Positions 1-4,799 of a stretch of 5,188 nt of DNA are shown piece after piece. Source of the DNA: JBOHRE01 sp050732635. GTDB taxonomy: Bacteria; Gemmatimonadota; Gemmatimonadetes; Longimicrobiales; RSA9. Each line of letters opens with the position of its first letter. Positions within the stretch are counted from its first letter, which is position 1. The translations under genes were made by a program, and so were the position numbers. The stretch is taken from the NCBI GenBank assembly GCA_050732635.1, contig JBOHRE010000152.1:1-5188 (forward strand), in the 5' to 3' direction. The notes below the pieces were generated by a model that was given only the letters and a program-made list of their open reading frames with translations, was not told where the DNA came from and did not search any database.

Positions 1-55
1 CGTGTGTGTCGCTCCATTCGTCAAAGCTAGATAGCGTCTTTTTGATACTTATCAT
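1..55 (-). CDS. Possible start of an unidentified gene running off the left edge
   Basis: From the ATG at 55 the minus strand reads MISIKKTLSSFDEWSDTH with no stop before the window ends. A TAA stands immediately before the ATG. No clear ribosome site is seen. The stretch is AT-rich compared with everything else here, as some intergenic or host-gene starts are. Eighteen codons are too few to identify a family and could be open by chance. Confidence 0.25.
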   Translation of the reverse strand, partial: MISIKKTLSSFDEWSDTH

Positions 56-203
56 TTAGACAATATCTTGGCAAGGAAGGTCGCAGACGGGCCACCGAGC
101 AGGTGAGCGCGTGCACGCTTTCTGATGGTGAGACGGTCAGGGTAAATGAGGGTAGCGGCGGAGCCAAAGAGGTGTAGGCGGCGCCGGGAGTGATGCGAGA
201 GAG
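56..203. other. Left intergenic region and left transposon end
   Basis: No convincing gene is present. A 60-codon minus-strand frame (209-27) spans the region but has low-complexity composition and no ribosome site. The part left of ~75 is AT-rich; the rest is GC-rich. It holds the candidate terminal repeat at 104-118 and loose relatives of the right-end repeat motif near 132-150 (GACGGTCAGGGTA). Confidence 0.5.
104..118 (+). repeat. Candidate left terminal inverted repeat
   Basis: The plus-strand sequence TGAGCGCGTGCACGC matches the minus-strand sequence at 4467-4453, TGAGCGAGTACACGG, at 12 of 15 positions without gaps, including the first six. It starts with TG, as expected for this transposase superfamily. 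The sequence around it is GC-rich, so a chance match is possible, and the absence of a target duplication lowers confidence. Confidence 0.45.
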
Positions 204-248
204 GGTCACGGTCCGCTGAGGAGAGGATCTCCGCAGCGGACCGCGACC
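204..248 (-). terminator. Long stem-loop after the transposon operon
   Basis: Begins directly after the TAA (250-252) of the RepA-like gene. Perfect 10-bp arms cggtccgctg (209-218) and cagcggaccg (234-243) enclose a second 5-bp stem ggaga/tctcc with loop gga. The outer bases 204-207 and 245-248 add four more pairs after one mismatch. There is no T-tract on the minus strand, so this is either a terminator or mRNA 3' end stabiliser without a U-run, or a protein-binding palindrome near the transposon's left end. Confidence 0.5.
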
Positions 249-249
249 G

Positions 250-1335
250 TTACGGGGCTGGCGAAGCGGGCGAGGATGGGTGGCTGAGCTCGAGCTGGCC
301 GCGAGCGGGTGCGAGGGGGACGGAGGGGATCACGGAGGCCGGCAGCGGTTCCGGGTTCCCGGCTCTATAGGGATCGGTACCGGGAACCGGGTGTGGGTGA
401 GGCGCGGCCATCCAGCCGTCGGGGTGTCGGGTGACGCGGCCGGTGGCTTCGAGGGTGCGCAGGGATTCGAGGACGGACTGTTTTCTGGCGGCCACGGCGG
501 TGCGGAGCTGTTGGAGGCGGAGCGGGCCCGGGTCGAGGGCAGAGAGGATGCGTTGTTCGAGAGGCGCGGCGGTGTGTGCGGGCTCGGGATCGCGGATCTC
601 GAGCCGGAGCGGGTCTTCGGCGAGGGTGAGGGTGAGCGGTGGGGGTGCGGCGGCGGCTCGGTGTTCGATGGTGAGGATGAGTTCGTGGGCGCGGCGGCGC
701 AGATAGAGGTTGGAGTCGCCCCAGGCGTGGAAGTCGGAGCTGCCGCGTAGCGCGAGGCCCGCGGCATCGCCGCCCGACTTGCGGGCGTGATGCACGAGGA
801 GCAGGGCGAGCGAGTAGGCGCGGGAGAGTTCACGCAGGGTGGCGAGGATGGCGGCGACCTCTGAGGCGTGGTTCTCATCGGCGCCTTGCAGGCGCACATA
901 GGGATCGAGGATCAGGAAGCGGTAGGGGCGCTGGGCGAGGGTGGCGTGTAGGCGCTCGACATCGGCGGGCCGATCGATGCGCAAGGAGGGTTCGGTGAGG
1001 AGGCCGAGGTCGAGGGAGTCGAAGTCGGCGCCGCGGGCCCGGCAGAGCTGTTCGAGACGCTGACGGACTTGGAGTGGGGAGTCCTCGGCGGCGTAGAGGA
1101 GCACGGGGCCGGGCTCGGGGACGGCGAAGCGGCCGAGGCAAGGGCGGCCGGAGGCCGTGGCGGTGGCGAGTTCGAGGGCGAGCCAGCTTTTGCACGACTT
1201 GGGCGGGCCGCCGAGGACGCCGACGGCGCCTTGGCCCCAGAGGGAATCGACGAGCCAGGCGGGTGTCGTGGGACCGGCGGCCGCGATCTGTGCGGCGCGC
1301 ACGACGGTGAGCGGCCGGTTGGACGTAGCGTTCAT
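250..1335 (-). CDS. RepA-like RecA-fold ATPase with C-terminal winged helix
   Basis: A 361-residue protein resembling the RepA-like/AAA_25 branch of RecA-fold ATPases, known from plasmid and phage replication helicases and many mobile-element proteins. Visible motifs: a P-loop at residues ~42-50 (GGPPKSCKS, with Cys where the GK glycine usually stands); a strand with EDS at ~84-86; Walker B FLILD at ~140-144; VHHARK at ~181-186, like the conserved His/Arg segment of this family; and LRGSSDFHAWGDS at ~196-208. Residues ~258-307 look like a winged helix (LEQRIL...LQQLRTAV...VLESLRTLEATGRV...DGW). A Pro-rich low-complexity tail of ~50 residues follows. The start is the ATG that overlaps the ATPase gene upstream by 4 nt (ATGA). 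No Shine-Dalgarno is visible, so translation is probably coupled. The same frame stays open far upstream, but that part is Arg/Ala/Pro-rich shadow sequence. The role in transposition is inferred only from the operon: it may load DNA-processing proteins or bind target or replication DNA. Confidence 0.85.
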   Translation of the reverse strand: MNATSNRPLTVVRAAQIAAAGPTTPAWLVDSLWGQGAVGVLGGPPKSCKSWLALELATATASGRPCLGRFAVPEPGPVLLYAAEDSPLQVRQRLEQLCRARGADFDSLDLGLLTEPSLRIDRPADVERLHATLAQRPYRFLILDPYVRLQGADENHASEVAAILATLRELSRAYSLALLLVHHARKSGGDAAGLALRGSSDFHAWGDSNLYLRRRAHELILTIEHRAAAAPPPLTLTLAEDPLRLEIRDPEPAHTAAPLEQRILSALDPGPLRLQQLRTAVAARKQSVLESLRTLEATGRVTRHPDGWMAAPHPHPVPGTDPYRAGNPEPLPASVIPSVPLAPARGQLELSHPSSPASPAP

Positions 1336-2186
1336 GGGCGTCGCGCGGTTGCGGGCGTGGGGGCGGGCCGCGGGCGCTGCGGCGGCGCAAAGATCTCGAA
1401 GAAGAGCTTTTCGTCGAGCTGGGCGAGCTCGCGTTGCGCGGCGGTGGCGAGCAGTTCTGAGGCGAGGGTCATGAGCGTGCGGTAGTTGCCGGCGGCGTGA
1501 TCGGCGAGGGTAGCGGCGAGCTGCGGCGTGAGGAGCTGAGCGTTGCCTGCCGAGGTGACCGAGTGCGCGAGCGCGTCGCGCAGCTGGTCGGGCGTGGCGT
1601 AGTCGAGCGTGAGACGGGTGCGGATGCGGCTGCCGAGCGGCAGTAGATCGTCGTGGCGGAAACGCTCGGTGAGCCGCCCGTCGCCGGCCAGGATCACGGA
1701 GAGCAGGATCTTCGAGTCGAAATGCAGGCTGCTCAGCAGGCGCAGCTCGCTGAGCACGGCGGTACTCATCTCCTGTGCCTCGTCGATGAGCAGGACCGGG
1801 CGCGAGAGGGTGCTCTCGATGTGCGCCTGCCAGCGCTGGCGCAGCGCCTTGAAGCCGGCCCAGCGGTTGTGGGGTCTGAGCGCGACCTCGAAGACATCGC
1901 CCAGTTCGCGGTAGAAGTCGGCGAGAAAGGAACGCGGGTGCGTGATCACGCCGACCGTGACATCGCGCAGGCGGGCGAGCCGGCTGGCGAGCAATCGCAG
2001 CGCCACGCTCTTGCCCGTGCCGGGATCGCCGGTGATGAGGGCGAAGCCGCCTTCGCGCAGGTGCGCGTGCTCGACACGCCAGGAGAAGTTCTCGAGTGCG
2101 GACGTGGCGAGCAGCGCCTCGGTGGGCACGTCGGGCGAGAAGGGGTTGTACTTGAGCCCGAAAAGGGCGAGCAGTCGGCTGTCCAT
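1332..2186 (-). CDS. ExeA/TniB/TnsC-like AAA+ ATPase, transposition partner
   Basis: A 284-residue AAA+ ATPase. It begins with LFGLKYNPFSPDV (~8-20), the 'FGL..NPF' opening typical of ExeA-type ATPases. It has Walker A GDPGTGKS (~53-60), Walker B VLLIDEAQ (~131-138), a sensor-1-like strand LLSVILAGDG (~161-170), arginines SRIRTRL (~186-192) in the usual arginine-finger region, and a sensor-2-like GNYR (~233-236). Related proteins beside DDE transposases (TniB, MuB, IstB, TnsC) choose target DNA and activate the transposase, so that is the likely role here. The start at 2186 is supported by a GAGGAG ribosome site 8 nt upstream and by a TGATG overlap with the transposase stop. The frame is open up to 2459, but that upstream part lies within the transposase gene and looks like shadow sequence. 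The C-terminal ~17 residues are Pro/Arg-rich. Secretion ExeA is unlikely, since no peptidoglycan-binding domain or secretion gene is present. Confidence 0.9.
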   Translation of the reverse strand: MDSRLLALFGLKYNPFSPDVPTEALLATSALENFSWRVEHAHLREGGFALITGDPGTGKSVALRLLASRLARLRDVTVGVITHPRSFLADFYRELGDVFEVALRPHNRWAGFKALRQRWQAHIESTLSRPVLLIDEAQEMSTAVLSELRLLSSLHFDSKILLSVILAGDGRLTERFRHDDLLPLGSRIRTRLTLDYATPDQLRDALAHSVTSAGNAQLLTPQLAATLADHAAGNYRTLMTLASELLATAAQRELAQLDEKLFFEIFAPPQRPRPAPTPATARRP

Positions 2187-3649
2187 CAGCGGTTCTCCTC
2201 GTGAGTGCGTTCGGCGTGCGGCAGATAGGCCGGCGGCAGGCCGGTGGCGGCATAGCGAGCCAGGAGCTCTTTGAGCAGCGGGGCCATGCCCGTGGCGGGC
2301 GGCGGCTCGGTGGGCTCGGCGGCATCGATCGCAATCGTGCGGCGCCGGCCATCGGCGTTGCGGGTCTTGTCGAGCGGCCAGAGCCGGGCAAGCGTGCTGC
2401 GCGTGCGTGCGTCGACGAGCTCGACCGAGCTCAGGTCCCAGCGGGCGCAGCGTAGACACAGCCGTTCAAGGTGCCGGAAATGCGACGGCACTTCGAAGCG
2501 GCGGCCGAAAAGCGAGATCGTACCATCGCTCCTGCGCTGCGTGCGCCAGACGCTCATGCGGAAAGCCTGGCGCAACGCCTCGGCAGAGGGGCTCTCCAGG
2601 CCGACCGAGCGGTCGGCGAGAAAACGCTCGAGCGGCGCGCAGCCGAGCTCGGCGTGGAGCGCGCGGTTGTACTCGAGCTCGATCCACGCCTGCGTCGCCT
2701 CGTTCAGCAGATCGAGCGTGATCTCGGTGACGCCTTCCAGCATGGACAGGAGCCGACCTTCGACTTGGGCCCACAAGACCTCCTGTTTGCCGTTCTGATG
2801 CGGCGAGTGAGGCAGCGTGGTCTCGTGATGGATGCTCAGCTCGAGCAGGCCCTCGGTGGTCTCGGCCGCGAGCATGGCACTGCCGTTGTCGGTCAGCAGC
2901 GCGCGCGGCCGGCCGCGCTTCATGATCGCCTGCGAGAGGCCATGCACGAGCGTCTCCGTGCTCTCGGCCAGATACCATTGGAGATGGCAGGCCAGTCGAG
3001 AGCGATCATCCACCACGCCCAGCAAATGCGGCGTGAGCCAGCGGCCTGAGCGCACGGGGACCTTGCGGCTCCCGACGTGGAAGTCCAGGTGCCAGAGCGC
3101 ATTCACGTACTCGGCCTCGAAGCTGCGCGTCTCGCGCTCGGCAAGGCGCACCTCCGCTCTCGCCTCACCGGCCGTCGGCGGGCGAGCTCGCCGCCGCTTC
3201 TTGAGCAGCCCGTGCGCCTTCATCCACCGCCGGATCGTGGCATACGAGGGCAGCGGCCCCAGCGCGGGATGCTGCCGCACCACCACGCGGAGATTGTCCA
3301 CGTGCAGCCGGTAGCTCCACGCGGGATGCTCGCGGTACTGCGCTCGAATCGCCTGGGCCAGCTCGAGGCTCACCCCGCGCGACGTGCCCGCGTCCTTGCG
3401 TACGCGCCGCCGCAGGACCCCCACCGGATCGCGCGCCTCGCCGCGCGCGGCGTAGTACCACCGCTCGATCGTCGAGCGCGCGAAGCGCACCGGTTCGCCC
3501 GTGATCGGGTGCCGCCACACCTTCGCCGCCAGCCGAGCCAGCTCCGCCCCGAGCTCACCCCCGGCCGGCGGCGCCGCGAGCAGCGGACCCACCACAGAAA
3601 AGCGCAGCCGCGCCCAGCGCTCGTGCGCCGCCTCGTTCGCCTCGCCCAT
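2186..3649 (-). CDS. DDE transposase, Mu/TniA/IS21-like integrase superfamily
   Basis: A 487-residue transposase with an rve (retroviral-integrase) core. The catalytic residues are visible: D189 in HLDFH, D254 in LLTDNGS and E290 in HQNGKQE, giving D-64-D-35-E spacing. N-terminal DNA-binding regions include an HTH-like segment near 50-70 (FARSTIERWYYAAR) and a second near 133-153 (LPSYATIRRWMKAHGLLKKRR), joined to the core by a basic linker. After the core, ~370-420 (TISLFGRRFEVP...LCLRCARWDLSSVELVD) fits the small beta-barrel of Mu-type transposases. The C-terminal ~60 residues are Pro/Ala-rich and end in a basic/acidic tail that could contact the ATPase; that is inference. The ATG at 3649 is preferred because GGAGG lies 5 nt upstream; two GTG codons at 3652-3655 overlap or crowd that site. 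The triad is intact, so the gene looks functional. Confidence 0.93.
   Translation of the reverse strand: MGEANEAAHERWARLRFSVVGPLLAAPPAGGELGAELARLAAKVWRHPITGEPVRFARSTIERWYYAARGEARDPVGVLRRRVRKDAGTSRGVSLELAQAIRAQYREHPAWSYRLHVDNLRVVVRQHPALGPLPSYATIRRWMKAHGLLKKRRRARPPTAGEARAEVRLAERETRSFEAEYVNALWHLDFHVGSRKVPVRSGRWLTPHLLGVVDDRSRLACHLQWYLAESTETLVHGLSQAIMKRGRPRALLTDNGSAMLAAETTEGLLELSIHHETTLPHSPHQNGKQEVLWAQVEGRLLSMLEGVTEITLDLLNEATQAWIELEYNRALHAELGCAPLERFLADRSVGLESPSAEALRQAFRMSVWRTQRRSDGTISLFGRRFEVPSHFRHLERLCLRCARWDLSSVELVDARTRSTLARLWPLDKTRNADGRRRTIAIDAAEPTEPPPATGMAPLLKELLARYAATGLPPAYLPHAERTHEENR
2195..2200 (-). promoter_or_regulatory. Ribosome binding site of the ExeA-like ATPase
   Basis: GAGGAG on the minus strand, 8 nt before the ATG at 2186 and inside the last codons of the transposase. 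Together with the TGATG stop/start overlap it fixes the ATPase start and suggests both reinitiation and direct ribosome entry. Confidence 0.65.
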
Positions 3650-3654
3650 CACCA

Positions 3655-3659
3655 CCTCC
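3655..3659 (-). promoter_or_regulatory. Ribosome binding site of the transposase
   Basis: GGAGG on the minus strand, 5 nt before the ATG at 3649. It overlaps an in-frame GTG at 3655 and lies only 2 nt from the GTG at 3652, so it selects the ATG. Confidence 0.65.
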
Positions 3660-3726
3660 GGTTCGTGACCCGGCCAAGCCTACCCAACCGCGCTCCGGGC
3701 GAGGAAGCGTCATCTTCTGCGGGACC

Positions 3727-4305
3727 TCAAACGACCATCGCGCACCCCGCGCTCGTCGTGATCGGCGACAGAAATCGAAGACAGCTCACCAGTGCATCCT
3801 CCGTCCGCTCGCCGATAAACCGCTCGAGCAGCGAGGCCGGCAGCCTCCCCTCCTCGATCCGTGCGACCAGCCGCGCCCGCGCCGCCCGCCAGAACGCCGT
3901 CCGCACAAACGTCTCGAGCCACCACGCACGCCAACGCTGCAACGTGCGTCGATCCACCCCCACCAGCTCTCGCATGGACGCCGCTCGCTTCGTCGTCACA
4001 CCCCCGGTCATGGCACTCACCAGCACCACCACCGCCGCCACGTACACGCGCCGGCCCAGAAACCGCAGCGACGGCGGCGTCCGCCGCCGCCGACACCCCT
4101 CGCGCGCGCAGCACAGACTCTCGCGCCACCCGTATTCGCCGCGTAGCTCAGCCGGCACGCCGCCCCGTGGCTTGCGCCGGAACCGCGCGCTGTGCAGCGC
4201 CCCACCACACGGGCACCCCGCCTCTCGCGCTTGCGCCGCAAAATCCCGATCCGCCTCCACCAGCAGCCGCCAAACCCTGGCATCCAACAACAAACCCCGC
4301 GACAT
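3727..4305 (-). CDS. Zinc-ribbon-like and helix-turn-helix protein, first gene of the transposon
   Basis: A 192-residue basic protein of no named family that I can assign with certainty. The N-terminal third holds a probable zinc-binding site: C31-x-C33 (AGCPCGG), followed ~30 residues later by CC-x4-C at 65-71 (LCCAREGC). A basic stretch with Pro lies between and after them. Residues ~108-130 (AASMRELVGVDRRTLQRWRAWW) look like a helix-turn-helix, with RRTLQRWRAWW as the recognition helix. No transmembrane segment is convincing, although 89-98 is hydrophobic. The ATG at 4305 has AGGAG 7 nt upstream (4313-4317). The gene precedes the transposase by 77 nt and probably shares its transcript. A zinc ribbon plus HTH recalls the DNA-binding parts of TniQ/TnsD, but the protein is much shorter and no sequence kinship is claimed. 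A role as end-binding, target-binding or regulatory factor is inference. Confidence 0.8.
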   Translation of the reverse strand: MSRGLLLDARVWRLLVEADRDFAAQAREAGCPCGGALHSARFRRKPRGGVPAELRGEYGWRESLCCAREGCRRRRTPPSLRFLGRRVYVAAVVVLVSAMTGGVTTKRAASMRELVGVDRRTLQRWRAWWLETFVRTAFWRAARARLVARIEEGRLPASLLERFIGERTEDALVSCLRFLSPITTSAGCAMVV

Positions 4306-4312
4306 TTCCCCT

Positions 4313-4317
4313 CTCCT
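4313..4317 (-). promoter_or_regulatory. Ribosome binding site of the zinc-ribbon gene
   Basis: AGGAG on the minus strand, 7 nt before the ATG at 4305, within a purine-rich leader. It supports this start. I could not identify a convincing -35/-10 promoter in the 57 nt between the hairpin at 4363-4400 and the start codon. Confidence 0.6.
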
Positions 4318-4362
4318 TCTCTGGCTTCTTGGGCCTTGGCAGACCTCGAAGACAAAGAAGGA

Positions 4363-4400
4363 GAAGCCCCCTCACCGAGCAAGCTCGATGAGGGGGCTTC
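4363..4400. terminator. Strong bidirectional stem-loop inside the right end
   Basis: A 12-bp perfect stem (gaagccccctca, 4363-4374, with tgagggggcttc, 4389-4400), one mismatch, then a further 5-bp stem (cgagc/gctcg) closing a 2-nt loop. On the minus strand it is followed by a pyrimidine-rich tract, TCCTTCTTTGTC, which would suit an intrinsic terminator after the DHFR-like gene. On the plus strand it is followed by CTTTCCT. It lies between the element's right end and its first gene, so it could stop outside transcription from entering the transposon operon. Confidence 0.65.
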
Positions 4401-4404
4401 CTTT

Positions 4405-4423
4405 CCTGCTATCTCGAACCGTG
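4405..4423 (-). repeat. Subterminal direct repeat, copy 2 (inner)
   Basis: Minus-strand CACGGTTCGAGATAGCAGG, identical to copy 1 at 17 of 19 aligned bases. The left edges are 32 bp apart, close to three helical turns, so a protein could bind both copies on one face of the DNA. A looser CACGGT-containing match in inverted orientation lies at 207-226 near the left end. Confidence 0.6.
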
Positions 4424-4436
4424 ATCAGATCACTAG

Positions 4437-4457
4437 CCTGGTACCTCGATTACCGTG
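4437..4457 (-). repeat. Subterminal direct repeat, copy 1 (outer)
   Basis: Minus-strand CACGGTAATCGAGGTACCAG followed by G. It differs from copy 2 (4405-4423) by two substitutions and a 2-nt insertion (AA after CACGGT). It overlaps the terminal repeat by 5 nt. Repeated sites near the ends are typical binding sites for the transposases of Mu- and Tn7-like elements. Confidence 0.6.
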
Positions 4458-4467
4458 TACTCGCTCA
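4453..4467 (-). repeat. Candidate right terminal inverted repeat
   Basis: Partner of the repeat at 104-118. On the plus strand it ends in CA-3', the terminal dinucleotide cut by Mu/retroviral-type DDE enzymes. Its outer edge coincides with the base where the DHFR-like gene stops matching its family, which supports this end independently of the repeat. Confidence 0.55.
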
Positions 4468-4799
4468 GACTTCAACGAGCGCGAGACGACCCATTTCGGC
4501 TGGTTCCGCCACGCCGCCGCGAAGGCGTGTTCCTCTGCATCCCATTCAGGATGATCGTCGTCCCAGTAACGCATGACCTCATACATTCGGCGGCCGTACA
4601 CACTGCCCGCCTGCCCCTGAGCCTCCTCGATGAAGTGGCGGAAGAGCGTGGGGCTTGGCTCGAACGCCATATGGTCGACGTAGCCGTCCAGGGACTGGTT
4701 CATTCCGAACACGAGCTTAGCCATACCCACTTCCTTTCCTTGCACCGCACATCCGCGCGGTTCTGATTGCGTTAGGAAAGTATGAACTCGCGCAGAGCG

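Larger units (their letters stand above)
104..4467 (-). mobile_element. Putative four-gene DDE transposon with two ATPases
   Basis: All four genes between these limits lie on the minus strand and form a transposition-type operon: zinc-ribbon/HTH protein, DDE transposase, ExeA-like AAA+ ATPase, RepA-like ATPase. The limits are inferred from a candidate terminal inverted repeat (104-118 against 4453-4467, 12 of 15 bases identical without gaps). It begins TG and ends CA, as expected for elements moved by Mu/retroviral-integrase-type enzymes. The right limit falls exactly where the DHFR-like gene loses family similarity. Two near-identical direct repeats lie just inside the right end. I found no matching target duplication (flanks gcagg and gactt), and the left flank does not continue the interrupted gene, so the left limit is the less certain. 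The gene content is solid; the exact ends are not. Confidence 0.6.
4425..4724 (-). pseudogene. DHFR/RibD C-terminal-like reductase, 3' half lost at the element's end
   Basis: The first ~86 residues read as a clean member of the dihydrofolate-reductase-like (RibD C-terminal domain) family: MAKLVFGMNQSLDGYVDHM at the start, then SVYGRRMYEVMRYW (41-54), HPEWDAEEHAFAAAW (58-72) and PKWVVSRSLKS (76-86). Family members are usually nearly twice this length and continue with the GPDL...GLIDEYR...PVVLG half. Here the sequence changes abruptly after SLKS to 13 unrelated residues and a TGA at 4427-4425. The switch occurs at ~4467, where the candidate terminal repeat of the transposon begins, so the gene is probably split by the insertion. 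The start at 4724 has GGAAG 5 nt upstream; a GTG seven codons earlier overlaps the ribosome site and is unlikely. The substrate of this subfamily is unknown to me. Confidence 0.8.

Noticed and set aside
1..20. Partial similarity of cgtgtgtgtcgctc to the right end (cgtgtactcgctc) as a direct repeat or target duplication
   Set aside because: It needs several gaps and is not placed at the candidate left end; a target duplication should be short and exact.
27..209. 60-codon minus-strand frame at the left end
   Set aside because: No ribosome site, no motif, and it crosses the composition change near 75 and the candidate terminal repeat.
1332..2186. General secretion ATPase ExeA
   Set aside because: The AAA+ core is ExeA-like, but the protein ends after the ATPase domain and lies in a transposase operon, so a transposition role is more likely.
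1653..2204. 183-codon plus-strand open frame
   Set aside because: It is the antisense of the ExeA-like ATPase gene, whose Walker motifs and start signals make it the real gene; no family features are present in the plus frame.
1336..2391. Upstream extension of the RepA-like frame to a 713-residue protein
   Set aside because: This part lies antisense-free but out of frame within the ExeA-like ATPase and transposase genes, is Arg/Ala/Pro-rich without motifs, and reflects the few stop codons of GC-rich DNA. The ATG at 1335 starts the motif-bearing part.
2187..2459. N-terminal extension of the ExeA-like ATPase
   Set aside because: It overlaps the transposase in another frame and is low-complexity Arg/Ala sequence. 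The ATG at 2186 has a good ribosome site and is followed at once by the family's N-terminal motif.
3077..4576. 499-codon plus-strand open frame
   Set aside because: It runs opposite to the transposase and zinc-ribbon genes, is rich in Arg, Pro and Ser with no recognisable domain, and has no ribosome site. It is a shadow of the opposite-strand genes.
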